A stretch of DNA of 64,000 nt from Physcia stellaris (Eukaryota > Ascomycota > Lecanoromycetes > Caliciales > Physciaceae): contig JABSSW010000009.1 of assembly GCA_018902385.1 (NCBI GenBank), forward strand, positions 620,001 through 684,000. The letters are read 5' to 3'. A program made the translations under genes and the position numbers. Position 1 is the first letter of the stretch, and every line of letters starts with the position of its first letter. Positions 53,532-64,000 of this stretch are shown here, in pieces. The notes beneath the pieces were generated by a model. It ran no database searches. It saw only the letters and a list, made by a program, of their open reading frames with translations, and was not told the DNA's origin.

Positions 53532-56310
53532 TTAAGCCGAAGAGTCAGTGATTAGTTTTGTGACCTTGCCAATGGCAATCGTATTTCCCTAGTCATTGTT
53601 AGAAAAGCTCAAGGAGAGAATGTGTGGAAGTAAGGACCTTATCTCGGAGCCTAGTCGTCAATTAGCATGATTCAAGATAGTCAGCCTTCAGATAGCAAGG
53701 AGAAACAATTCAGTATGTATGCTTATCTAAAGGGTCTCGAAACCCAAGTCCAGGCAATGTATACGGGAATTGTTGGAGAAGTTACTCACGTGAATCGACC
53801 CCTGTTTGCGAGGCAGTGTTAGCCAGGGATTCTATGCTCGAGGCCAAAGCCTGCTTCATGGTAGCAGTAGAGGTTGAACTTACATCTGAGGATAATCTGC
53901 ATATGTCTCAACACATACCGACTGGGCGGCCGATGTCACCTTTAGCCTAGCGATAATGCTTTGGCCCTGCACAAAACCCATAAGCCACCAGCGAACTGTT
54001 GTAATTATCCAGATGAGACCTTACCTGTTTCGCGAAAGGCGGCGGCTTCTTGGACTTTCTCCCCTGATAAATGCTGTTAACTCTATCCCAATCTTGACGA
54101 CTAGGCGAGCTTACTGTGCCCTTTTCTAGTTTATGTAAAAGCTCCGCGAAGGTGACCTCCTCAATTGCAGAATGTACGTGAAGTACACAGTTGAAGCCAG
54201 CTTAGTACAGCGACAAGGTTAGCGTACTTGAAGATCCATGAATTCTCTTCAGGTACTTGCCTGATAAAATGCTCGAAAGCTCCAGCAACATCACCTGTGC
54301 TTCGAATTCCTGTAAAACATAAGTTAATAATAGAGGCATCTCGGATGGCATATAGCTGACCTGTACAAAATGACAGAGTCTTTTCGGCGAACACAGAACG
54401 AAGCCTGTTGAAATTAGCAATTACTGAAAGTTTTATACTTGGTCAATGTCACCTGGCAATATGTCTTCTTCTTCCACTCCACGCTAACATAGACATGAGT
54501 ACCAGCAAGCCTCAGAGTTAAGTTCATGTGTAGCTTACCAGACGTATTCTGATTTGCTCTCCGCACGAGGCTTGCGCGATCTAAGCAGGTTAGCTTTACA
54601 AATGCTCTATGAGAAACCTTGAATTCATTTTACCTCATCCTCTGTCTCTCCATACAGCGCTGATATCGAGATTTGGTCGCGGTTTGGCATCAGCGTATAA
54701 TTCTCCGATTTCTTGATGACTCCTGCCTCAATCTTGCCCTCAACCATGGTCCCAAGATCGCGGTATTTGCCGCTCACAGGCATCATGAACGGTGCATTAA
54801 CCTTACGTTCCAGAGATTTGAGGTTATCGAGGAATTCTAAAAGCGAAGGACCTTGGTACCAGCTGCAAATATTTTTGGGCACTCGGTCCTTGATTCCCAA
54901 CGTGGTTTGTGCAGAGATAGGCATGAAGGTGACGTCCCCCTTTCCATATCCTACGCTCTTGAGGAACGTCGCAAGTTTCTCGGAGCACTCTTTATACCGT
55001 GCCTCACTCCACTCCACGGTGATATCATCCATTTTATTGATGACGACAATGAGCCTGTTGACACCTTGAGTCTTCGCTAAGATCGCATGCTCTCTTGTCT
55101 GACCCCCTTTCTCAAAACCGGTCTCGTATTCGCCCTTACGAGCGGAGATTACAAGTATGCCAACGTCTGCCTGAGAAGCACCACCGATCATATTGGGAAC
55201 AAACGTTTTGTGGCCAGGAGCATCAAGGATAGAGTAGCGCCGCTTCTCGGTCTCGAAGAAGCCGCGGCCGACTTCGACCGTCTTGCCTTTTGCACGCTCC
55301 TCTTTCGTTAGATCCAGTGCCCATGACAAATACCACGTTTCTCGGCCGGCCTCTTTAGCCTCTCGTTTATATTTGTCCATTGTACGCTCATCTACCATTC
55401 CGGAAGTGTAGAGTATTGATCCACCTAGCGTACTCTTACCGGCATCCACATGTCCTATGAAGATCACATTGACGTGCTCCTTTCCATACACTTCTTCTAG
55501 CACCTCTTCGTCCACATCCGCCGCTTGTTCCTTGGCTACAGCATCAGCTTCCCTTTGTGCAGCTCTAGCCTCTGCTGGTGTAGGACTTGACTTCCCAGAA
55601 GACGGTGCTGATGGTGTGTTGCCGTTAGTGGTAGCGGTAGGCTTCTCGGTTTTCTCAATGGCTTTTGCGGCCGCGACCTTAGCGCCTTCCTCTGGGGTAG
55701 AAGACTCTTTTTGGGTAGATGTTGCGCCGGGCGTGTCGCCTCCGATGGATAACACTTTAGCCTTGGGAGCTGATGCCTCTGGTCCAATGGATAGGGTCTT
55801 GACTACTGGAGCCGAGGAAGCGCCAGCAGGTTCTGTCTTATTTGAGGCAACGGCCGAGTCTGTAGGGGCTTTCGTATCTGTGCCGGTTGGTCTCTTGGCT
55901 ATGATAGGGATCTTCTGAGGTTGTTGGTTCTGTGTTTGCTGGTATCCTTGAGCTTGGCCGTACTGACTTTGCTGTCCGTAGCCTTGGTTGTAGCCCTGCT
56001 GACCATAGCCACCTGGGGGGTATTGACCGTAGTTCTGCTGCCCATACTGCGGATAACCGCCACTGCCATACCCCTGTTGCGAGTAGTATTGGTTTTGACC
56101 GTACGATTGTGGTTGGGCATACTGATTATATTGAGTGTATTGCTGCCCTGGCTGGAAAGGCTGAGCGCCTGGCTGAAATGAACTAGCCGTTGGCGTGAAA
56201 CTATTCCCTCTCCCATTTTGTCCGCCTAGATTGAGGTTTTGCTGCGTCTGTCGCGATAGACTCTCATCTTGGGCAGCGGGGTCGTCTTCCCAAGAGTCGA
56301 GACCGGACAT
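53532..56310 (-). CDS. SUP35: Translation release factor eRF3 (Sup35)
   Basis: GTPase that acts with eRF1 to end translation. Ten exons: 56310..54634, 54580..54539, 54483..54453, 54404..54361, 54309..54261, 54200..54025, 53966..53884, 53801..53790, 53650..53638 and 53588..53532, giving 727 residues. Intron 5 (54260-54201) is GC-AG (CAG|GCAAGT, with a GCTAACC branch site). Exons 8 and 9 are micro-exons of 12 and 13 bases that supply GRFT and LRDK, so the end reads PQMGRFTLRDKGNTIAIGKVTKLI. Residues 24-130 are Q/Y/G/N-rich with GGY/QQGY repeats, like the yeast prion domain; 131-275 is a charged, Ala/Thr/Pro-rich M domain. The GTPase domain has GHVDAGKS at 286-293, DAPGH at 363-367 and NKMD at 425-428. 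Domains 2/3 follow (GVEEEDILPGFVLCSP, SAGFNCVLHVHSAIEEVTF). Nine introns crowd the last quarter, while the first 559 codons have none. Confidence 0.96.
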
Positions 56311-56516
56311 AGTGAGTATAGTAGAGGAGGATATGATCCGAGGGTTGGCAGTTCTCGGTGCGGCACCTATGCAGTCGTGTGCTCTGTTGGATACCGATTT
56401 TCGAGTAGAGGCTGCTTATAGACGGTGTTGAATGATTTCCCCGTCTTTCCAAGTGTTACTTACTTTTAAAAATGTGTCGGTGATTACTGCCTCTGATATC
56501 TTGAAAATGTTTGTCT

Positions 56517-56540
56517 CAGTTAATCAGACCCCTGGCTAGC
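56517..56540 (+). repeat. Left inverted-repeat end
   Basis: CAGTTAATCAG, a seven-base spacer, then GCTAGC. It pairs in inverted orientation with 63747-63773. Confidence 0.5.
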
Positions 56541-57482
56541 CTAAAAGCCAGCATTTCTCGCCAGAGGATTTGAGTCCAAAATCGGGTAAACCTTTGTTTT
56601 GAATCTTCTCGACTGCAATATTACCAAAAAAGAATCCAATTAGTCAAAATTTCGTGTATTCTTTGAAAGATTGAACGAAATTTTGAAATAACGCAATATC
56701 GATTTTGACAAATAAAATTAACGTTGCACAATTTTTGAAATGAAATCATTCGATTTTTTGACATGAAATAAACAATATCGTGTTTTCAAATTCAACGTCA
56801 AAACGAATTTTAACAACTCGAACTTTTGATGTATGTTTTGTGACATTTGTACAATTTATGTGCGAAATTATGTAAACATTATATCATGATGTTGTTGAGT
56901 TTCACAGATTTAATGATCAAATTGTATGATTATTTCAATATAAAAAAAACAATCTGTGTAATTTCGTTTCAAATATTTCACAATATCATAATATTTTCAT
57001 TTTTTTCAATATACGATTCAATCGATTGTCGTTTTTGAACATTTTTTTGATCAATTGTACAATTCATCACATTGAATTTCAGAAAAAAGCGAAAAAATAA
57101 TATTGATTTAAACGTTGACGAAATAATGTAAACACATTGTTATTTCATTTCGTGTATTAAACAATATTATATTATTATTATTTTTTTCAATATAAAATTC
57201 AATTAACTGTTATTATTGAAAATGTTTTTATTCAATTGTACAATTTATTTTATTGAATTTCAAAACGAAACAGAAAAATGACATCGACTTAAATGTTGAT
57301 GAAATGATGAAAATTTGACATACAATTGAAATTTTGATAATCAATTTCACAAAAATGATTATAATTTCATGTATGTACATTTTTCATGTTCATGTTTATA
57401 TCGATCATCAATTGTGTGTTCGAAAAATTCGATTTTTTTTTGTTGACGTTGACATTGACGAGAAATTTTGTGATTCAAAATT
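56541..57482. other. AT-rich DNA left of the decayed coding region
   Basis: After about 60 bp of ordinary composition the sequence becomes A/T-rich with scattered CG, CA and TG. Only short frames and no recognisable product. Confidence 0.6.
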
Positions 57483-59351
57483 TCAAAAATTTTTCATTTG
57501 AATTTTTTCGTTGTATTTGTTCACGTTGACATCAAAATTCGCAACGTCGTTTTTGAACAAATTTGCGACGATATAAATCGAAAACAAACGTTTTTTCATA
57601 TAACGCATGTCGCGATTTAATAAATTTAAAATTATTATTTGCAAATTCTCGAATATCGACTTGATTAAATGATTGTCTCGATAATATCGTTTCAAAAATT
57701 CATGAACGTTCAAACGAAATTGCAAATTATATGATATAATTAACGCAATTTTTTTAAACAAATCGTCGAAATTTTTCATGAAATTTCGTCGAATTGTCAA
57801 ATTTTTTTTGAAAATTTCATTGAGATATTTCAATAATCGATTCGTTTCAAAATATTTGTCATATGAATTTTGCAAATTGACAAAATTGTTAATCAACATT
57901 GTTTTTTGTAATATCACGTTCGATGTTTTTGAACAATATAAATGTATAAATCGAATTAATTTCGTCGCGTAATTGAAAGTATTTTTTTTCGAAATTTGAA
58001 AAATAACGCAAATATTTCGTAAAACATGTTTTAACAATTCAATATTATCGTATTTAATGAAATGTCGCAATTGAAAATATACTTTCATATATTTAATAAA
58101 ACGAAAATGATTTTCGAAAATTTCGTTTTCGATTAAAAAGCAAATTGCGTTCGAAAATTGAAAAAATGAACAATGTCAATCAATTCATTCACGAGATTTT
58201 CATAATTCGAAAAAAAACGTCGTTTGAATCATTTTTCGAACTTGAAAACAAATTGTATAAAATTGATGTTTCGTCGATTGTTGCACAAATGCATCATTAC
58301 AACGAAAATTCGCGTTTGATAAAAATGAATCAAAAACGTTTTCAATTTGTTAAAATTTTAATCGATATTTACGTTATTGCGTTTTCAAACATCAACAACA
58401 AATTGCAATGTGAATTCATTTGTCGATTTAAAATTATTTCAATGATTTTTATGAATCAATTTCAAAAAATTCAAACGCAAATGTCAAAAACTCAAATTCG
58501 AAATTATTCATTTTCGAAAATCATATAATTTTTCGACGTCACGTCGACAATTCTGCATTGTCAATATTCGCAATATAATTTTCAAATCATCATAATAAAA
58601 CAAAAAAATATAATTTCACATTGAATCGTTGAAATTCTTTTTCAATTGTCGTTTTTCAATGTTTTCGTGAATCAATATATTGTTTTTCGTCGTGTTTTCG
58701 TCTTGCGACACGAAAACTAAAAAATGAAATTTGATTTTACTATATGCAATTCGTTTGATTTTTGACATTTTCATCGATTTGTTACATTCGTCGAGTTTTT
58801 TTTTCGAAAAATCTTTGAAAAATGTTGTTTTCAAATTTTCATGAACGAAATGTCGACGATTTTGAACAATGATAAATAAACAATGACGAAAATCAAATAT
58901 TGCGAAACAAATTTATTTGACGAAATAATTTTTTCGTGTTTTCATTGATCACAACAATGTTTTGTATTCGTATTTTGTGATTCGATCGTCACATGTTTTG
59001 TCGTAAATTTTCATTTGAAATCATAATGATTTGAAATTGAAAAACGATAATGATATCGCGTTGAATTTTTCGACTCTTTAATTTTTCGACGAATTTGTGA
59101 TTTACAAAATCGAAATTGTCATAAAATTTCGTTTGTTTTTCATTAAAAATGTTAAAACAAATTTCATTTTTTTTCAATACAATTAAATGTCTGATCAAAC
59201 GTTGCGTCGTATTATAGAAAACACACACGTTGAAAATAAACAATACGTCAATTGTTCTTTTTTTGATTTTTGAATTCATCAAATATAATATCAACGTTTT
59301 GATCAAATCATTACATTTAAAATTTTGCATAAAAAACAACAACATCGACAT
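57483..59351 (-). pseudogene. Decayed DUF6589-like gene of a probable mobile element
   Basis: Three minus-strand open stretches belong to one former gene. The 59351-58989 stretch has the N-terminal-type sequence KKRTIDVLFIFNVCVFYNTT and YDNFDFVNHKFVEKLKSRKI, like the YDNFDF...EKxxxxRxxxRD signature of DUF6589 proteins. A middle piece lies at 58834-58616. The 58088-57483 stretch (201 codons) has FIKYDNIELLKHVLRNICVI, LIRFIHLYCSK, MLINNFVNLQNSYDKYFETN and NFDDLFKKIAL, like the C-terminal DUF6589 block. The frame is interrupted between the pieces and nearly every difference I can guess at from family consensus is a G-to-A or C-to-T replacement. DUF6589 genes occur in many copies in fungal genomes, which suggests a mobile origin; their mechanism is not established. 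The family call rests on remembered motifs. Confidence 0.55.
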
Positions 59352-61015
59352 TCACATGATTTGTTTGATGTTCATGAATATGAATTTTGAAAACGAATGA
59401 TGCGATGATTTAACAACGAAATTCAAAAATTTTATTAAAAAAGATGTTGTATTGCGTACGACATCAACAAAAAATTTCAATTTATCGATGAAATTCAAAA
59501 TTTGAATATTGAAATCGAGAAATTTTCAACGAAAATGTTTATTTTTCGTCAATTTGATCAATTTTTTCGAAATTGATATTGATATTTTGCATTTTCGTCG
59601 ATTTTCAACATGTTGTTTCAATTTTGTTCGTCAAATCGAAATAAAAAATTGTTTTTTTTTTCGTTCAACATTTTTTGATAAACGAATTTTCGAAATTGTA
59701 ATCAATATTTGCGATATCGTTTTTTTGAATGATGTTTCGTCAAAACACGCAACAGATAATGCATGTTTATTTTTTTTTCATCATGTTCACGACGAATTGC
59801 AATTTGAATTTTTGTGTAATAAATAATTTACAATTCGATTTTCGAAAACGTTTGCGTTTGAATTGAAAAAAAATTCGAAAATCAATCGATGTTTGAATAT
59901 TTGAAAACATGTTAAATGTTTGAGTTTGCGCAATAAAAAGTTGTAATGATGAAAACGAATTGTTGTAAAAATCGTTGACGTGATGAAAACAAAACGAAAA
60001 ATTGCGACGTGAAAAAATTCAATTTCGTTTTAACGTGAAATTTGATATCAAATCAAATTTATGAATTTGATTTTCAAAACGCGAATTTGTTCGTATACAA
60101 CAAGCAATTATTTGATCGATTGACAATTTTTTAATGATATTGATTTTAATTTAGATTAATTGTACAATGACGACTATGTTGTCAATAAAGTAAATTGACG
60201 TTGTTTCGTATAAAAATGACGATTTGAAATATTTGATATTGTTTGATTTGAAAAAAAAAATGCTCATATAGACACATGTCAAAAATCTACATCATTCATT
60301 ATTCTTTTTGATTTTCACAACAAAAATCAAAATAAATTAATAATTCAATTCACGATGTCATTTGCGCTTTCTAATGTTAAAACAAAAATTGTACAAATGC
60401 AATGAATCAGACATATTTATAACGAATTCTTATATCACGTATGTTAAATGATATGAATAAACTCGTATGACTTTCTACGAAAAACGAAAATTGTTGAAAT
60501 CAAAATGTTGTTGTTCTCTCGAAACGTGAATCGAAATAAATTAATTACTAAATTCACGATGTCATTTGAATTGTTTGATGTTAATGAAAAAATTGTACAA
60601 ATGCAATGTATTAAACATATTTACAATAAATTTTTATATCATGTATGTTAAATCATACGAACAAACGTTTAGCGATTTGCATAAAATTTTGATTGTATTT
60701 TTTGCGTGCGCATAAATCTTCATTTCAATATCATTTTTGAAATTTTCATTCATCGATTTTTGCTCGTTTGATCGATGTTTGAACGTTTTCAATGTTTGCT
60801 TTTTCGTTCGACTTGTCAATGACTCGTATTTTTGATGAAAAGTGAATAAAAACGACGTGCTCGTATTGACGAATGAAAAAAAATAAAATCGTGACAAAAT
60901 AAAAGCGATGTGATCGAAGAAATTGAAAAAAAAAAAAATAAACTGAAAAAAACGATGAATAAAAAAAATAAAAAAACGAAAAAAATGTATCGACAGACTT
61001 CTTGAATTTTGTTGA
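59352..61015. other. AT-rich DNA, no gene recognised
   Basis: Continuation of the AT-rich block upstream of the decayed gene. Two similar passages, near 60290-60450 and 60520-60650 (both containing AATTCACGATGTCATTTG and AAAATTGTACAAATGCAATG), suggest an internal duplication of about 240 bp spacing. Open frames here are products of base composition. Confidence 0.5.
60330..60660 (+). repeat. Degenerate internal direct repeat in the AT-rich block
   Basis: The word CACGATGTCATTTG, then AAAATTGTACAAATGCAATG, then TTTATATCA(C/T)GTATGTTAAAT occurs in order at about 60350-60455 and again at about 60555-60655, with substitutions between copies. Confidence 0.65.
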
Positions 61016-61016
61016 A

Positions 61017-61048
<32 letters not shown>

Positions 61049-61070
61049 AAAAATGAAAAAAAAAAAAACG
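61016..61070. repeat. Poly-A tract
   Basis: Almost uninterrupted A with rare G or T. The minus-strand frame across it codes for poly-Phe and is not a gene. Confidence 0.9.
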
Positions 61071-61677
61071 CGTAGAACTTTTTGAATGACGCATCGTGTT
61101 TATATATGCGAATAAAAAATCAATATTTTAATGAAACGAATCTGATTGAATGATTTAACGATTAGAATTGTAAATAAACATTTTTCATTCATGATCGTTT
61201 CATTCATGACTGCGAATTCGAATCGCGTGTGCAATGATGAATATTTTCAAAATTTATTTCTGTGATAAATTCGAAAATTTTGACTCAATAAGACAATATT
61301 CACTTTTGAACACATGACAAAATTTCGAAATAGTTGAATTGATAACTTGAAACTTCGACTAACATGTGAAATATCACAGAAAACATCACTTTTTTGATTG
61401 TTGTGACAATGTTGAAAATCAAAATTTCGACGCGCAGAATTCGAAATCGAGAAAAAAAATACTCGAAAATATTTGATTGAATAATTGTGAATGCGAATGA
61501 ATGCGAAAAAATAAAAAATGAAAATGAAAAAAGAAAATAATGATAGAATAAATCTGATATGATTCGAGATCGAAATCGAAATCGAAAATCATGACAAAAT
61601 AAAAATGAATTGAATGAAAAATGAAAAAAATCGAAACGAAAAATCATGAAAGAATAAAAACGATGTGATCGTATGAG

Positions 61678-61864
61678 CGAAGAATTTGAAAAAGAAAAAA
61701 CTGAAAAAGAAAAAATTGAAGAAGAAAAAGTTGAAAAAAAAAGTTGAAAAAGAAAAAGTTGATGAAGAAAAAATTGAAAAAGAAAAAATTGAAAAAAAAA
61801 AAGTTGAAAAAGAAAAAATTGAAGAAAAAAAAGTTGAAAAAGAAAAAATTGAAAAAGAAAAATA
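61678..61864. repeat. Purine-rich tandem repeat, about 15 bp unit
   Basis: Units close to GTTGAAAAAGAAAAA are repeated about 12 times, with small changes (GAAGAAG, ATTGAAA). The 15 bp period keeps frames open, giving K/L-rich (plus) and F/N-rich (minus) translations that are composition artefacts. Confidence 0.85.
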
Positions 61865-63746
61865 AATTTCGCAAAAGAAAAATTTTTGTACAATTGTTAA
61901 TCGATTTTTCGATGATTGAAATCTGATATCATTCATTTCGTCGTGTTGAAAAAAAGAATTCGTTTCATCGTGACGAAAAATTTTGATCATTTCTCGACGT
62001 ATGTGAAATTTACGACGTGATGAAAATTTCAGAAACGCGTTGAATCGTGTCAAAAACACGTTTTTGAAATTTAAAATTTCGTATTACAATTCATCGTCGT
62101 GTTGATGAAAAAGACATCGTGTAAAAAAAATGAAAATGATGAAAAAAAGTTAAAAAATAGAAAAAAAACGAAAAGTTAAACGACGAAACGAAATCAATTT
62201 CGTCATATTTTCAATTTCAACATCACAATTTCACGATCGTGAAACAATTTTGCGCATAATGAGAACAATTGTTTGAATCACTAAATCACTCATTCATTTA
62301 AACGACTAATCGAATGAAATTTTGAAACAAAATTTTCGATTTGTGTACGATTAAAAGTCGTAAATGATCGATCAATTCGACGTCGTTTCATATATTTTAT
62401 TTTCAACAATAATCGAGCAACAAAAATATGTTTTTGTTATCACATCTAGAATTTCGTATATTTGCGAAAAAAACTCATTTGATTTCATATCTCGTATCAT
62501 GATTAACGTTATCAACAAAACGTCGATTTAATGCATGCATCTTTGCTTTTGTACAATTTAAATTTCTCAATATCTAAACAATAGATTTGTTCGTATATTT
62601 TTTGCATTTTTTTCGAGATTTTTGCATCTCTGACGTATAAACAAGAACAAACAGTTTACAATTTCGTGAACAAAGACAATTTACGAAAACGAATTTTCAA
62701 CATCGAAACATGCGAATGATAAATAAAATAAAAATGAAAAAGAAATTGAAAATGTATTTTTCGATTTTTTTTTTTCAGATTTCGCGTTTCATTCGTATCG
62801 TTTGATTGTTGAAAAAATTTGATATGAATTACAAAATGATGTTTTACAATCGCGAGAAGAGCATGATTGTCTCAAAAAATTCAAAAAAATTCAAAATCAA
62901 ACAACATTGCAAAAGAATTTCTTTGCAATTTCGTATATAACGAAAAATACAATGAAATCGACACACAACATAATTATTTTCGAAACAAAAATTCAATTGT
63001 GTTCAATTTCATTTTAAATCACAATTTCATTTCATTATTTCTCGTTTTCATCGTTTGATTCGACATTTTTTATTTGAATGTTCGAAAACGATGTTTTCGT
63101 CAACGTTTCATACATTTTTTTTGTTTGATTTTCTCGATCAACACAGTTTTTAGCATTTTTTTTTCGTTTTCATTCAAAAACGTTTGATATTTTCTTTTAT
63201 AAATCAAAAAAATGAATTTTTTTCAAATTTTTTTAAAAAACACATTTACAATTCTTTTTGCGACGCGAAAGCGACGCGATCTTGAAATTCAAATTGTAAA
63301 TGTTTTTGTAAAACGAAAACTCGAAATTTCTGTTTTTTCAATTGATGCGAAAACAACGATTTGAAACTCGATAGAATCGAATCGTTCGATTTCGAAATTT
63401 TCAAATTCGAAATCGTCGAAATTGTCGTCGTGTTCAAAATGAGTTTTTGTGTTCATATTCATAAATTCGTTTTCATTTTGAAACAAAAATAATGATTCAT
63501 TTTTGTCGACATTGAAATCGATTTTCTGCAATCGCTCGCGATTTGTTGTAAATTGATTGATGAACAATTTTTGACGATTTGATTGTCGTTGCGAAAAACA
63601 CGTTTCGAGACTCGATAATGTTGTTTTTATAACATTGATACGAGTTCGCGTGTCTTTGTCATGCACAAAAAAATTTTTAATTTTAAAAAAATCGAAAACA
63701 TCATTTTTGCGATCGTGATACGAACACAGATAATTGTTTGATGATT
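61865..63746. other. AT-rich DNA, no gene recognised
   Basis: Same composition as the rest of the block. A 125-codon minus-strand frame at 63666-63289 is open but low-complexity, and I do not recognise it. Confidence 0.5.
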
Positions 63747-63773
63747 GCTAGCTCGCGCTAGACTGATTAACTG
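63747..63773 (-). repeat. Right inverted-repeat end
   Basis: GCTAGC, ten bases including a second GCTAG-like half (GCGCTAG), then CTGATTAACTG. It is the inverted partner of 56517-56540. Confidence 0.5.
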
Positions 63774-64000
63774 TACTTAAGAAAATTTCTACTTTAGTTA
63801 GCAATTCAATTCACTTACATTCATTGATATCGATTCTTAATAATTGACTATCTTTAGCAAATGATAGCATCATAAATTCGATTTGTATTACGTATTTGAC
63901 ATCATTGATTGTCGATCGAATACGTCGTTTTACATCAGATCGAGCTTGTCAACAGTCAAACGCATTGTTTCAGCAACTTTATCAGTTTGACAAATCATTG

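Larger units (their letters stand above)
56517..63773. mobile_element. AT-rich block bracketed by short inverted repeats; decayed element
   Basis: From about 56.6 to 63.74 kb the DNA is roughly 80 percent A+T, against ordinary composition in the eRF3 gene beside it. The block is bracketed by an 11 bp perfect inverted match, CAGTTAATCAG at 56517-56527 and CTGATTAACTG at 63763-63773. On the inner side of each copy, 7 or 10 bases away, is the palindrome GCTAGC. Outside 63773 the composition changes again (ApG and CpT reappear). No clear target-site duplication is visible. Inside is decayed minus-strand coding sequence resembling fungal DUF6589 proteins plus A-rich low-complexity DNA. I read it as one or more degenerate repeats inserted about 200 bp upstream of the eRF3 start codon. 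The borders are a hypothesis; the AT-rich block is not. Confidence 0.55.

Noticed and set aside
61300-62059. Long Phe/Asn- and Lys-rich open frames on both strands
   Set aside because: They arise from the 15 bp A-rich tandem repeat and poly-A; no start context, no family similarity.
56600-63740. Classical RIP (CpA to TpA) as the cause of AT-richness
   Set aside because: In the hand-counted sample TpA is low and CpA/TpG are not depleted, opposite to the classical signature.

Overview
The window is nuclear DNA of a filamentous ascomycete (Pezizomycotina). Evidence: many genes split by 45-90 bp introns with GTRNGT donors and CTAAC/CTGAC-like branch sites, an aflatoxin-regulator-type Zn2Cys6 factor, a non-reducing polyketide synthase, alternative oxidase, a Sup35-type eRF3 with a Q/Y/G-rich N domain, GUP1 and RSC9. 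The class (Dothideomycetes, Leotiomycetes or other) cannot be fixed from the sequence. All exon structures given here are manual: splice sites were chosen so that frame and family motifs run through.

Left end (1-7.7 kb) is the edge of a polyketide locus: the 5' end of a non-reducing PKS (SAT domain, minus strand, running off the window), an AflR-like transcription factor, a trihydroxynaphthalene/versicolorin-reductase-type SDR and a scytalone-dehydratase-like gene. PKS, naphthol reductase and dehydratase are the three core steps of dihydroxynaphthalene chemistry, so the locus probably makes a DHN-type naphthol or a related aromatic product. About 6.5 kb of apparently gene-free DNA follows (7.7-14.3 kb).

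Middle (14.3-53 kb) is mostly housekeeping: GUP1, a probable mitochondrial helical-repeat protein, an F-box-like protein, a ThDP-dependent enzyme convergent with an anion:cation-symporter-type MFS carrier, a rhodopsin-like fungal integral membrane protein, an Hrt3/FBXO9-type F-box protein, alternative oxidase, a cysteine-rich RING-like protein, a CCDC130/Cwc16 splicing factor with an apparent frameshift, a Rec114-like protein, RSC9, a vacuolar amino-acid-type MFS carrier, a BSD-domain protein and a second SDR. Minisatellite, duplicated and low-complexity DNA lies between them at 39-41.4 kb.

Right end: eRF3 (53.5-56.3 kb, ten exons, one GC-AG intron, two micro-exons), then a block of about 7.2 kb that is extremely AT-rich. 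This block is bracketed by short inverted repeats and contains decayed, DUF6589-like coding sequence. Its base composition is odd: CpG and CpA/TpG survive while CpC/GpG and CpT/ApG are nearly absent and TpA is low, which is not the classical CpA-to-TpA RIP pattern.
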